This document shows positions 17,098 to 26,256 of a DNA stretch of 64,000 nt, piece by piece (position 1 is the stretch's first letter; each line of letters starts with the position of its first letter). Origin of the DNA: Candidatus Competibacteraceae bacterium. Lineage in GTDB: Bacteria; Pseudomonadota; Gammaproteobacteria; Competibacterales; Competibacteraceae. Both the position numbers and the translations under genes were made by a program. The notes below the pieces were generated by a model, which was not told where the DNA came from, did not search any database, and saw only the letters and a list, made by a program, of their open reading frames with translations. The stretch is from NCBI GenBank assembly GCA_016713505.1, contig JADJPA010000001.1, positions 558,001 to 622,000 on the forward strand, given 5' to 3'.

Positions 17098-19533
17098 ATG
17101 CAGAAAGAACAACTGGTGCTGGTCGGCAACGGCATGGCCGGGATGCGCACCCTGGAGGAATTGCTGGCTATCGCTCCGGAGCGTTACCAGATCACCGTTT
17201 TCGGCGCGGAACCGCACGGCAATTACAACCGGATTTTGCTATCGCCGGTGCTGGCGGGTGAAAAAACCGTCGATCAGATCATGATCAACGATCTGAATTG
17301 GTACGCCGAGCGCGACATCCGCTTGCACGCCGGGCGAGCGGTGACGCGCATCGACCGGGCGCGGCGGCAGGTGATCGCGGTCGATGGCACGGTCGCAAGC
17401 TACGACCGACTGCTGCTGGCGACCGGCTCCAATCCGTTCATGCTGCCGATTCCTGGTAACGATTTGCCGGGCGTGATTGGCTTCCGCGACATTAAGGATG
17501 TGGACACCATGCTGACGGCGGCCAAAACCGGCCAGCACGCCGTGGTCATCGGCGGCGGTCTGCTCGGTTTGGAAGCCGCCAACGGCTTGATGAAACAGGG
17601 AATGCACGTCACGGTGGTGCATGTCCTCGACACCTTGATGGAACGCCAGCTCGATCCGGCGGCGGCGGAATTGCTGCGCGTCAGTCTGGAAGAACGCGGG
17701 CTGCGGTTTCTGATGGGCGCGAACACCGCCGCGTTGCTCGGCGACGACCAGGTGCGGGCGGTGCGGTTCAAGGACGGCTTGGAAATTTCCGCCGATCTGG
17801 TGGTGATGGCGGTCGGCATCCGCCCGAATATCGAACTGGCTCAGAGCGCCGGGATTTATTGCGAGCGCGGCATCGTGGTCAACGACACTTTGCAAACCTA
17901 TGACCCGCGCGTGTACGCGGTCGGCGAATGCGTCCAGCATCGCGGCCAGTGCTACGGTTTGGTCGCGCCGCTGTGGGAACAGGCCAAGGTCTGCGCCAAC
18001 CATCTAGCCCATTACGGCATCGGCCGCTATCAGGGTTCGGTCACCTCCACCAAACTGAAAGTGACCGGCATCGACGTGTTTTCCGCCGGCGAGTTCGGCG
18101 GCGGCCCCGGCTGCGACGAAATCGTGCTGCGCGACCGGGCGCGTGGCGTTTACAAGAAACTGGTGGTCAAGGACAACCGGGTCAAGGGCGCGGTGCTGTA
18201 CGGCGACACCATCGACGGCAGTTGGTATTTTCAACTGCTGCGCGAAAACACCGACATCAGCGCGTTTCGCGAGTCGATCCTGTTCGGCCAGGCGCATTTG
18301 GGCGATGCTGGCCACGGCGGCAACAACGTGATGACCATGCCCGACGAGGCCGAAATCTGCGGCTGCAACGGCGTGTGTAAAGGCGCTATCGTCAAGGCGA
18401 TCACCGCCCAAAAGCTGTTTACCCTGGAGGAAGTGCGCGCCCATACCAAGGCGTCGGCGTCGTGCGGGTCTTGCACCGGCTTGGTGGAGCAGATTCTGGC
18501 CGCCACCGTCGGCAATTTCGAGCAGACCTCGAAGGAAAAGGCGCTGTGTAAATGCACCGAGCACAGCCACGACCAAGTGCGGAAAACCATCCGCGAGCAC
18601 CGTTTGACCTGCTTGCGGGCGGTGTTCGACTTTATGGAATGGAAAACCCCGGACGGCTGTCATTCCTGTCGGCCCGCGATCAATTATTACCTGATTTCGA
18701 CTTGGCCGGGCGAGGCGGCGGACGATCAACAATCGCGCTTCGTCAACGAGCGGGTGCACGCCAACATCCAGAAGGACGGCACGTATTCGGTGGTGCCGCG
18801 CATGTGGGGCGGCTTGACCAACCCCAAGGAATTGCGCGCCATCGCCGATGTGGCCGACAAGTTTGCGATTCCGACCGTGAAGGTGACCGGCGGCCAGCGC
18901 ATCGATCTGCTCGGCGTCAAGAAAGACGATTTACCCAAGGTCTGGGCCGATCTCAACGCCGCCGGCATGGTGTCGGGCCACGCCTACGGCAAGTCGCTGC
19001 GCACGGTGAAAACCTGCGTCGGTTCCGACTGGTGCCGCTTCGGCACCCAGGATTCGACCGGCCTCGGCGTCAAGCTGGAACAGATGAGCTGGGGGTCGTG
19101 GACGCCGCACAAATTCAAGATGGCCGTCTCCGGCTGCCCGCGCAATTGCGCCGAGGCCACCATCAAGGATTTCGGGGTGGTGTGCGTCGATTCCGGTTAC
19201 GAACTCCACGTCGGCGGCAACGGCGGCATCAAGATTCGCGCCACCGATCTATTGTGCAAGGTCGCCACTGAGGCCGAGGTGAAGGAATATTGCGGCGCGT
19301 TCATGCAGTTGTATCGCGAGGAGGGCCGCTATTTGGAGCGCACCGCGCCGTGGATCGAACGGGTGGGCTTGGGTTACGTGAAAGCGCGGATCGTCGAGGA
19401 CGAGGAAGGTCGCCAGGCGCTGTACGCGCGCTTTCTCGATTCGCAGCAATTCGCCCAAATCGACCCGTGGGCGGAGCGGGCCAGCGGTCGGGTGGACGCC
19501 CACGAGTTTGAACCTTTGCAGCAGGTCGGCTGA
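17098..19533 (+). CDS. nirB: Assimilatory NAD(P)H nitrite reductase, large subunit
   Basis: This 811-residue enzyme reduces nitrite to ammonium in the cytoplasm. It has an N-terminal FAD/NAD-binding domain (LVLVGNGMAGMRTLEE), a BFD-like [2Fe-2S] domain (CGCNGVC and CGSC), and a siroheme/[4Fe-4S] domain with Cys motifs TCVGSDWCRFG and SGCPRNCAEA. The ATG at 17098 follows an AGAGG ribosome site and gives the usual N-terminus MQKEQLVLVG; an in-frame upstream ATG at 17005 would add an unlikely Arg-rich leader and overlaps the promoter. nirD follows after 18 bases and nasA after that, forming one operon. Confidence 0.96.
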   Translation: MQKEQLVLVGNGMAGMRTLEELLAIAPERYQITVFGAEPHGNYNRILLSPVLAGEKTVDQIMINDLNWYAERDIRLHAGRAVTRIDRARRQVIAVDGTVASYDRLLLATGSNPFMLPIPGNDLPGVIGFRDIKDVDTMLTAAKTGQHAVVIGGGLLGLEAANGLMKQGMHVTVVHVLDTLMERQLDPAAAELLRVSLEERGLRFLMGANTAALLGDDQVRAVRFKDGLEISADLVVMAVGIRPNIELAQSAGIYCERGIVVNDTLQTYDPRVYAVGECVQHRGQCYGLVAPLWEQAKVCANHLAHYGIGRYQGSVTSTKLKVTGIDVFSAGEFGGGPGCDEIVLRDRARGVYKKLVVKDNRVKGAVLYGDTIDGSWYFQLLRENTDISAFRESILFGQAHLGDAGHGGNNVMTMPDEAEICGCNGVCKGAIVKAITAQKLFTLEEVRAHTKASASCGSCTGLVEQILAATVGNFEQTSKEKALCKCTEHSHDQVRKTIREHRLTCLRAVFDFMEWKTPDGCHSCRPAINYYLISTWPGEAADDQQSRFVNERVHANIQKDGTYSVVPRMWGGLTNPKELRAIADVADKFAIPTVKVTGGQRIDLLGVKKDDLPKVWADLNAAGMVSGHAYGKSLRTVKTCVGSDWCRFGTQDSTGLGVKLEQMSWGSWTPHKFKMAVSGCPRNCAEATIKDFGVVCVDSGYELHVGGNGGIKIRATDLLCKVATEAEVKEYCGAFMQLYREEGRYLERTAPWIERVGLGYVKARIVEDEEGRQALYARFLDSQQFAQIDPWAERASGRVDAHEFEPLQQVG

Positions 19534-19551
19534 TCCTTGGAGAACACGAGC

Positions 19552-19899
19552 ATGGTTGACTGGCACGAAATCGGCGCGCTTGCGGACATTCCCCGGCTCG
19601 GCGCGCGGGTGGTGAAAACCCCGCAGGGCGATGTCGCGATCTTCCGCGCCGCCGACGATCAAATCTTCGCCGTGCGCGACCGCTGCCCGCACAAAGGCGG
19701 GCCGCTGTCGCAAGGCATCGTTCACGGCCACCGCATCACCTGTCCGCTGCACAATTGGGTGCTGGAGTTGGATAGCGGCGAGGCGGTCGCGCCGGATGTC
19801 GGCTGCGCGAGGGCTTATCCGCTGCGGCTGGAAAACGGTCGGATTTGGCTGGGACTCCACAACGAGGTCAACCCGTCCACCGGGCGGGAAGCGGCTTAG
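19552..19899 (+). CDS. nirD: Nitrite reductase small subunit, Rieske-type
   Basis: This 115-residue protein has a Rieske [2Fe-2S] motif pair: CPHKGGPLSQG and CPLHNWVLEL. It partners NirB in NAD(P)H-dependent nitrite reduction. The ATG at 19552 lies nine bases after GGAG; a TTG five codons earlier is less likely. It sits between nirB and nasA with short gaps, so it is co-transcribed. Confidence 0.94.
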   Translation: MVDWHEIGALADIPRLGARVVKTPQGDVAIFRAADDQIFAVRDRCPHKGGPLSQGIVHGHRITCPLHNWVLELDSGEAVAPDVGCARAYPLRLENGRIWLGLHNEVNPSTGREAA

Positions 19900-19913
19900 G
19901 CGGGGTCAGCGCG

Positions 19914-22568
19914 ATGGGCGACATTGATGCGATCCGCACCACCTGCCCGTACTGCGGCGTCGGCTGCGGCGTTAAGGTCGCTATTGAAGCCGGCGGCGCG
20001 CGGGTGGCGGGCGATCCACAGCATCCCGCCAATTACGGGCGGCTGTGTTCGAAAGGCGCGGCGCTGGGCGAAACCTTGAGCCTGGACGACCGCTTGCTCC
20101 ATCCCGAAATCGGTGGGCGGCGGGTCGGTTGGGATGAGGCGTTGGACGCGGTGGCTGCCGTGTTCCGCCGCACGCTGGCGGAACACGGCCCTGATGCGGT
20201 GGCGTTTTACGTTTCCGGCCAATTGCTGACCGAGGATTATTACGTCGCTAACAAGCTGATGAAGGGTTGCCTCGGCGGCGCGAACATCGACACCAACTCG
20301 CGGCTGTGCATGGCCTCGTCGGTGGCCGGTCACAAGCGGGCGTTCGGCTCGGACACCGTGCCTGGCTGTTACGAGGATTTGGAAGAGGCCGATCTGGTGG
20401 TGCTGGTCGGCTCCAATCTGGCATGGTGCCATCCGGTGCTGTACCAACGGATTTTGGCGGCGCGCGCGCGGCGGGCGGGCAAGCCCAAGCTGGTGGTGAT
20501 CGACCCGCGCCGCACCGCCACCTGCGACGCCGCCGAAAGCCATTTGCCGCTCCAACCGGGTTCCGATACCGCGCTGTTCAACGGCTTGTTGGTGCATCTT
20601 TACCAGCAGGATCGGCTGGACGCGGAGTTTTTGGAACAGCATGTCGCCGGTTTCTGGCCCGCCTATCGCGCCGCTAGGGAGGTCGCGCCCAACGTACCCG
20701 CCGTGGCCGCGCGCACTGGGCTATCAGAAAGCGCCATCGCCGAGTTTTACGGCTTGTGGGGCCGCACCCGCAAGGTGGTGACGGTCTATTCCCAGGGCGT
20801 CAATCAGTCCTCTTACGGCACGGATAAAGTCAACGCCATCATCAACTGCCATCTGGCGACCGGCCGCATCGGTCAGCCGGGCATGGGGCCGTTTTCGGTC
20901 ACCGGCCAGCCCAACGCCATGGGCGGGCGCGAGGTCGGCGGCTTGGCCAATCAACTGGCGGCGCATTTGGATTTCACACCAGAGAGCATCGAGCGGCTGC
21001 GGCGATTCTGGCAAACGCCCGCCATCGCCCAACGGCCTGGTTTGAAAGCGGTCGAGCTGTTTCACGCGGTCGCCGATGGCAAGATTAGAGCCATCTGGAT
21101 CATGGGCACCAATCCGGTGGTCAGCCTGCCGGACGCCGACGCCGCCCGCGCGGCGTTGCAACGCTGTCCGTTGGTGATCGTCTCCGACGCCGTGGCCAAC
21201 ACCGATACCGTTCGCTTGGCCCATATCAAACTGCCGGCGCTGACCTGGGGCGAAAAAGACGGCACGGTGACCAATTCCGAGCGGCGGATTTCCCGCCAGC
21301 GGGCATTTTTACCGCCGCCGGGCGAGGCGAAAGCGGATTGGTGGATCATCACCCAAGTCGCCTGTCGCTTGGGCTTTAGCGATGGGTTTCCCTACGAATC
21401 ACCCGCCGCCATCTTCCGCGAACACGCCGCGCTATCCGGTTTCGAGAACGCGGGCGACAGCCGCCGCGACTTCAATATTTCCGCCCTGGCGGAATTGCAT
21501 GATGCCGATTACGATGCCTTGCAACCCCAACAATGGCCGCTGCCGCGCGGTAGGTCAGTGGATGCGGCGCGGCTGTTCGGCGCGGGCGGTTTTTTCACCG
21601 CCGACGGCAAGGCGCGCTGCGTTGCGGTCGGCGAACGCGCGCCGGTTCATGCGGTGGACGCGGATTTTCCGCTGGTGTTGAACAGCGGCCGGATTCGGGA
21701 TCAGTGGCATACCATGACCCGCACCGGCAAAACCGCCCGTCTGACCGGCCATATCCCGGAACCCTATGTCGAGATTCATCCACAAGACGCGCTGGCGTGC
21801 GGGGCGAGCGAGAACGCCCTGGCGCGGGTGTACAGCCGCTGGGGTGAATTGATCGTGCGGGTGCGCACCAACCCGGAACAACAGCGCGGCAACGTGTTCG
21901 CGCCCATGCACTGGGGGTCGCCGCTGGCCCCGCGTGGTCGGGTCAACGCGGCGATCAATCCGGCGGTCGATCCGATCTCCGGCCAGCCGGAATTGAAACA
22001 TACGCCGGTACGGGTGCAAGCCTATCGCCCGCGCTGGCATGGATTTTTGTTGACGCGGGAAGCCATCATCCCGCCTGAAGTCGATTATCGAGTCACGGTG
22101 CGCGAATCGACTTGCTGGCGCTACGAACTGGCGGGCGAGAATGCGATAGAGAAATGGTCGGATTGGGCGCGCGAGCTTTTGGGCAATGATCCCGCTTGGG
22201 AATGGCTGGAATTTGCCGATCCCGGCGCGAGTCGCTATCGGGGCGCGGTATTGGTCGAGGGGCGATTGCGGGCGTGTTTGTTCGTCGCGCCCGGTCACGA
22301 ACTGCCGCCGCGCGGGTGGCTGGCGGGACTGTTCGCTAAATCTGAACTGGACGCCGCCGAACGCGCCAGCCTGCTGGCCGGACGGCCGGGACAGGGCCAG
22401 CGCGATCAGGGCCGCATCGTTTGCGCTTGCTTTGGGGTGGGCTTGAACACGCTGACTACCGCCATACGCGAACAGAGTTTGACGACGCCGGAAGCCATCG
22501 GCGCGGCGCTCAAGGCTGGCACCAACTGCGGGTCTTGCTTGCCGGAGTTGCGGCAATTGCTTTCCTGA
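19914..22568 (+). CDS. nasA: Assimilatory nitrate reductase catalytic subunit with C-terminal BFD-like [2Fe-2S] domain
   Basis: The 884-residue protein is a molybdopterin oxidoreductase. The N-terminal [4Fe-4S] motif is TCPYCGVGCGVKV with GRLCSKG downstream. Molybdopterin-contact signatures such as GQPNAMGGREVGGLANQL and IWIMGTNPVVSLPD are present. The last 60 residues form a BFD-like iron-sulfur domain (CACFGVG and CGSCLPELRQ), typical of NasA from gammaproteobacteria. It reduces nitrate to nitrite, which NirBD then takes to ammonium. The ATG at 19914 follows GGCGGGG; longer in-frame starts overlap nirD. Confidence 0.96.
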   Translation: MGDIDAIRTTCPYCGVGCGVKVAIEAGGARVAGDPQHPANYGRLCSKGAALGETLSLDDRLLHPEIGGRRVGWDEALDAVAAVFRRTLAEHGPDAVAFYVSGQLLTEDYYVANKLMKGCLGGANIDTNSRLCMASSVAGHKRAFGSDTVPGCYEDLEEADLVVLVGSNLAWCHPVLYQRILAARARRAGKPKLVVIDPRRTATCDAAESHLPLQPGSDTALFNGLLVHLYQQDRLDAEFLEQHVAGFWPAYRAAREVAPNVPAVAARTGLSESAIAEFYGLWGRTRKVVTVYSQGVNQSSYGTDKVNAIINCHLATGRIGQPGMGPFSVTGQPNAMGGREVGGLANQLAAHLDFTPESIERLRRFWQTPAIAQRPGLKAVELFHAVADGKIRAIWIMGTNPVVSLPDADAARAALQRCPLVIVSDAVANTDTVRLAHIKLPALTWGEKDGTVTNSERRISRQRAFLPPPGEAKADWWIITQVACRLGFSDGFPYESPAAIFREHAALSGFENAGDSRRDFNISALAELHDADYDALQPQQWPLPRGRSVDAARLFGAGGFFTADGKARCVAVGERAPVHAVDADFPLVLNSGRIRDQWHTMTRTGKTARLTGHIPEPYVEIHPQDALACGASENALARVYSRWGELIVRVRTNPEQQRGNVFAPMHWGSPLAPRGRVNAAINPAVDPISGQPELKHTPVRVQAYRPRWHGFLLTREAIIPPEVDYRVTVRESTCWRYELAGENAIEKWSDWARELLGNDPAWEWLEFADPGASRYRGAVLVEGRLRACLFVAPGHELPPRGWLAGLFAKSELDAAERASLLAGRPGQGQRDQGRIVCACFGVGLNTLTTAIREQSLTTPEAIGAALKAGTNCGSCLPELRQLLS

Positions 22569-22618
22569 AGCCATCATTAGGCTGATACCTACCGAGCTAC
22601 TTTATAGGGTGTGTCATA

Positions 22619-23158
22619 GTGATAAAAATGATGTTTGGGTTATTAGGGTTGTTCTTAGTGTCCCTCGCTGGCTGTGCGGTTGCCCCGCCCGGCGGCGTAA
22701 CGCCCGTTTCCGGCTTTGATCTGAACCGCTATCTCGGCAAGTGGTACGAAATTGCGCGCTTGGACCATCCTTTCGAGCGCGGTTTAAGCAATATCAGTGC
22801 AACTTATAGCGTGCGCGATGACGGCGGGGTTCGGGTGTTGAATCGGGGCTATAACGACCCAGTGGGTGCATGGAAAGAGGCGGAGGGACGGGCTTATTTC
22901 ACCGGCGAACCGACGGTCGGCTCGCTGAAAGTGTCCTTCTTTGGCCCCTTCTATGGCGGCTATCACATCATCGCGCTCGATAAGACGGATTATTCCCACG
23001 TCATGATTAGCGGCCCTAATCGAGATTATCTGTGGATTCTAGCGCGAACCCGCACGTTGCCCCGCGCCGTGCTAGACGATTTATTGAACCAAGCCAAGGC
23101 GTTAGGCTTTGCGACTGAGCAGTTGATTTGGGTTCGCCAAGATCGTGACGACGCCTGA
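22619..23158 (+). CDS. blc: Outer-membrane lipocalin (Blc-like) lipoprotein
   Basis: The protein is 179 residues. A short signal peptide ends in the lipobox LAGC, so the mature protein is a lipoprotein. The lipocalin signatures are clear: LNRYLGKWYEIARLDHPFER near the start and the late motif DYLWILARTRTL. Blc-type lipocalins bind fatty acids or lysophospholipids at the outer membrane. The start is GTG at 22619; an ATG three codons later would serve equally well. It lies 50 bases after nasA but is not obviously part of the nitrogen operon. Confidence 0.9.
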   Translation: MIKMMFGLLGLFLVSLAGCAVAPPGGVTPVSGFDLNRYLGKWYEIARLDHPFERGLSNISATYSVRDDGGVRVLNRGYNDPVGAWKEAEGRAYFTGEPTVGSLKVSFFGPFYGGYHIIALDKTDYSHVMISGPNRDYLWILARTRTLPRAVLDDLLNQAKALGFATEQLIWVRQDRDDA

Positions 23159-23186
23159 ATTCAGAGAAACGGACTAATCGTTAGCG

Positions 23187-23240
23187 CCCCCTGACTGGAA
23201 AACTGACCGAGATGGACGAGCAAGGCGCGGGGGTATGATG
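23187..23240 (-). pseudogene. Third decayed copy of the PP2C-kinase 5' end
   Basis: Read on the minus strand, this gives IPPRALLVHLGQFSSQGA when one frame shift is allowed, against IPTMTRALQIHLGQFSDRGA at the start of the intact phosphatase-kinase gene. DNA similarity runs from GCGCC through GGCGCTAA with roughly three of four bases identical. Beyond GGCGCT the similarity stops. It lies in the gap between the lipocalin gene and the NTF2-like gene. Confidence 0.5.
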
Positions 23241-23357
23241 GGCGTCGGCTTAATTTAATTTTGCTGATCCTGGGAATAATTTAATCCAGAGCGTGTGTAC
23301 TCCAGTACAGGCCCACTCGCGGCTTGATCGTCTATCAATAGCAACTGGAGAAAAATC

Positions 23358-23783
23358 ATGGCTCCTATTTTTTATCGCTCGCTGGTTCCCTTCCTATTCA
23401 TGGTGACAGGCGCGGCCGTGGCTGGCCCTGCTGCTGACCACGCGCACAGCCATTTTCGGGCGATTGCGGGCGGACAGATCGAAAATTTGGTCGGGCAGTA
23501 TGCCGATAGCGCCACCTTGGAATGGGTTGGGGGGCCGCTGGATGGCCGCTATGCCGGGAAGATGGCGCTAAGCGAGGTGTGGGGTAAGTTCGCCAAGGCG
23601 CAAGGTGAATTACAGTTCAAGATATCGGATTTGCGGGAAAGCGCCAATCCCAAGGGTGGTACAGTCACGGCTAATGTGATCTTCAGCGGCAAGAACGACA
23701 TCAAGGTACGTCATGTGCTGACGTATCGCGACGGCAAGATTGTCAGCGAAGTTTGGCAGATCGATCCAAATTTGGCGGGCTGA
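23358..23783 (+). CDS. Exported NTF2/SnoaL-like protein
   Basis: The 141-residue protein has a signal peptide (to about residue 22, ending AAVAGPA) and then an NTF2-like alpha-beta fold: HFRAIAGGQIENLVGQYADS, then EWVGGPLDGRYAGK, then VRHVLTYRDGKIVSEVWQID. Such domains bind small ligands; no catalytic residues can be assigned. It is followed within 8 bases by an ECF sigma factor and then by its probable anti-sigma factor, so it probably belongs to their operon and may be a target or periplasmic sensor. Confidence 0.75.
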   Translation: MAPIFYRSLVPFLFMVTGAAVAGPAADHAHSHFRAIAGGQIENLVGQYADSATLEWVGGPLDGRYAGKMALSEVWGKFAKAQGELQFKISDLRESANPKGGTVTANVIFSGKNDIKVRHVLTYRDGKIVSEVWQIDPNLAG

Positions 23784-23790
23784 TAGGATC

Positions 23791-24297
23791 ATGGCCGACT
23801 TCGCCGCGCTATTGACTGAGCAGATTCCCCGCTTGCGCCGCTATGCCAGAGCATTGGTAGGAACGCAAGGGGCTGATGATCTGGTGCAGGACAGTCTGGA
23901 GCGGGCCTGGAGTCGGCGACAATTATGGACAGGACAGGGCGAATTACGCCCTTGGTTATTCACCATTCTGCATCATCTCTATGTGAACCAGGTGCGTTAT
24001 CGGGTTCATATACCGCCGCTTGATCCGTTGCCGGAAGAAGAATTGCCAGCGCTCGCGCCGTCCCGGCATGAAGCGGCGCTGGAATTGCGGGATTTGGAGC
24101 GTGCCTTAGCGGAGCTAAGCGCCGAGCATCGGGAAGTTTTATTGTTAGTGGGGCTGGAGCAACTGGATTATGCGGAGGTGGCGACCATCATGAACGTGCC
24201 GCTGGGTACAGTGATGTCACGGCTGGCCCGTGCGCGGGAAGCGTTGCGCCGGGCGTTGCAAGAACCACCCCGCGCTCGGTTGCGGAGAGTCAAGTAG
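23791..24297 (+). CDS. ECF-family RNA polymerase sigma factor
   Basis: This 168-residue sigma-70-family protein has region 2 (LRRYARALVGTQGADDLVQD, then SLERAWSRRQLW, then LRPWLFTILHHLYVNQVRYR) and region 4 (LAELSAEHREVLLLVGLEQL, then DYAEVATIMNVPLGTVMSRL). It directs RNA polymerase to a small regulon. The ATG at 23791 follows AGGATC. The stop codon TAG directly abuts the ATG of the anti-sigma gene, so translation is probably coupled. The controlling signal is unknown. Confidence 0.92.
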   Translation: MADFAALLTEQIPRLRRYARALVGTQGADDLVQDSLERAWSRRQLWTGQGELRPWLFTILHHLYVNQVRYRVHIPPLDPLPEEELPALAPSRHEAALELRDLERALAELSAEHREVLLLVGLEQLDYAEVATIMNVPLGTVMSRLARAREALRRALQEPPRARLRRVK

Positions 24298-25065
24298 ATG
24301 AATCCTGATCCGATCCAGGAAGCCGATTTACAGTCCTACGTCGATGGCCGCCTAGACCCCGCGCGGCAGGCGAGGGTGGAAGCGTATTTGGCCGAGAACC
24401 CAACCGAACGGCAACGCTTGCTAGATTATCAACGGATTGATGCCGAACTGCGGCGCGTGTTCGATCCGATGCTGGATGAACCGATCCCGGCCCAGTTGCG
24501 GCTGTCCGCGCAGCCTAAAAGCCGCGTGCCGCGCGTTGGGCTGTTGCAAGCGGCGGCGGCGGCGGGATTCATGCTGGTTGGCGGGGCTTTGGGCTGGTTC
24601 GCCCACGACCGTATCAATCAGCCGGTACTGGCTCAGGAATCCTTCGTCCAGCAGGCGTTGGGCGCACATGCCGTCTATGTCGCTGAAGTCCGCCATCCGG
24701 TCGAAGTCGAGGCAAGCCAGGCCCAGCATTTGGTGGCGTGGCTCTCTAAACGGCTGGGTGCGACGATTCAAGCGCCCGCGTTGGATGAACTGGGGTTTCA
24801 ATTGCTCGGCGGTCGGTTGTTGCCGGATGACGGCAAGCCCGCCGCGCAGTTTATGTATCAAGACGGCAGCGGTCGGCGGTTGACGCTCTATGTGCGGCGG
24901 GGCTTGGAGAACCCGCGCGATACCGCATTCCAATTCGCTGAACAGGATGGCAAAAGCGCGTTTTATTGGATCGACCGCGATCTGGCTTACGCCTTGATCG
25001 GCGATTTGGAGCGGCCGGTCTTGGATCGGGCCGCGCATGTGGTTTATCAGCAGTTGAATCCTTGA
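24298..25065 (+). CDS. Membrane-anchored anti-sigma factor
   Basis: The 255-residue protein begins with a cytoplasmic part containing LQSYVDGRLDPARQARVEAY, a common pattern in anti-sigma factors of this class, and has one membrane segment near residues 82-100 (AAAAAGFMLVGGALGWFAHD). The rest would be periplasmic, including the stretch HPVEVEASQAQHLVAWLSKR. Its gene starts immediately after the ECF sigma stop codon. The cytoplasmic part should hold the sigma factor and release it on an extracytoplasmic signal. Confidence 0.88.
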   Translation: MNPDPIQEADLQSYVDGRLDPARQARVEAYLAENPTERQRLLDYQRIDAELRRVFDPMLDEPIPAQLRLSAQPKSRVPRVGLLQAAAAAGFMLVGGALGWFAHDRINQPVLAQESFVQQALGAHAVYVAEVRHPVEVEASQAQHLVAWLSKRLGATIQAPALDELGFQLLGGRLLPDDGKPAAQFMYQDGSGRRLTLYVRRGLENPRDTAFQFAEQDGKSAFYWIDRDLAYALIGDLERPVLDRAAHVVYQQLNP

Positions 25066-25205
25066 ATCAATCCCATTCAACTTAGAAGGTACGTGTACAT
25101 AAGACTAAATCCATAGGCAGATTAAAGCAGATTCCTCTGGAGGGATTTTTAGGTCAAACGGAAATAATATAACCATCGTATTCTAGATAAATTGCTGAGT
25201 TTCCT

Positions 25206-25438
25206 TCAAAAATAACCTCGCTCGATTACCTTGTCAATATCTGGGGATGTGTTATCAATTACAATTTGTATTTTATCTATCATTCTTTGAAATACATCGG
25301 CGCTGTATTGTGATTTGTCTATAAAATCAGCATATTCTTGCCCGACTCTTCTTGAATCGGAGTCGCGATATTCCTGTCTTACATTTGAAGACATACGTTT
25401 ACATTTTCTCACTATCAGCACATCATCTAAGTAGTTTA
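25206..25438 (-). pseudogene. 3' fragment of an AT-rich gene cut by an IS630 element
   Basis: About 77 codons on the minus strand encode NYLDDVLIVRKCKRMSSNVR and on to DIDKVIERGYF before a stop at 25206. The reading frame upstream runs straight into the IS630 sequence at about 25438, so the 5' part is lost. The fragment is AT-rich and unlike its neighbours. I do not recognise it. No matching 5' part is seen on the far side of the insertion element. Confidence 0.55.
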
Positions 25439-26191
25439 TCAAAAGAAAACGGGTAATATTGAGGGCAATGCAGGCGAGGAGCGGCGGGGATGAAGCGAAT
25501 TCGGCCGTTGAGCGAAGCGGAGTGCGAGACGCTGCGGGCGGCGTGGAAGGACAGGCCGAACGGCCGGGTTCGGCAACGGGCACAGGCGGTGTATTTGGCG
25601 CATCGGGGGTATGGGCGCATCGCGCTGTCGGCGCTGTTTGAGGTGGGCGTGGACACGATCAGCGCGTGGCTGGACGGGTGGGAGCGGGCGGGTTTGCGGG
25701 GGTTGTATGATGAATCCTGTGCGGGACGGCCGCCGATCTACACGCCGGATGAAGCCGCCCGCCTCGGCGGATGGGTGGATGAAGAACCCAGCCCCCGCGT
25801 GAATGTCCTGGGATTCCTCAGTCCCACGAACCAGAGCCAGTTTCACACCCTCACCGGCCGCGCCACCTCCGCCTTGGACGCCTTCGCCGCCCAAACCGCC
25901 CAAACCGCCCAAACCGCCCAAGCCGGCAAGCTGCGCCTCGTCGTCCTCGACAACGCCCCCCTCCACACCAGCCGCGCCGTTCAGGCGCGTGTTATGGACT
26001 GGTTCCGACAGGGCGTCGCTTTGCATTGGCTGCCACCTTACAGTCCCGAACTCAACCTTATCGAAATCCGCTGGCACAAAATCAAATATGAATGGTTCCC
26101 GCTCAGGGCCTATCTCAGCTTCGATCACCTGCAATCCGAACTCCAAAACATCCTCGATCAGGTCGGATCAAAATACAAGATAACTTTTGGA
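25439..26191 (+). mobile_element. IS630-family element, internally deleted, about 753 bases
   Basis: The element surrounds an IS630-type transposase. TA dinucleotides flank the proposed ends at 25437-25438 and 26192-26193, as expected for insertion at TA. Next to them are imperfect inverted ends (TCAAAAG on the left, TCCAAAAG in reverse on the right). The transposase stop codon overlaps the right TA. Complete relatives are about 1.1-1.2 kb, so around 330 bases are missing. The exact ends are an inference from weak repeats. Confidence 0.5.
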
Positions 26192-26194
26192 TAG
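25490..26194 (+). pseudogene. IS630-family transposase with internal deletion
   Basis: The 234-residue product has the N-terminal helix-turn-helix part (RVRQRAQAVYLAHRGYGRIA, then LSALFEVGVDTISAWLDGW) and the C-terminal catalytic part (LRLVVLDNAPLHTS with the second Asp, PPYSPELNLIE with the Glu). The reading passes from GGWVDEEPS directly to PRVNVLGFLSPTN. In complete transposases about 100 residues lie between these, including the first catalytic Asp (DESG). The protein should therefore be inactive. A 9-base unit CAAACCGCC is repeated three times at 25892-25918 and encodes QTAQTAQTA. Confidence 0.8.
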
Positions 26195-26256
26195 GTACTT
26201 ACTTGCAACACATGGACGGCAAAGGGCTTAAGCAGCGCAGGGCATGATCTATCACC

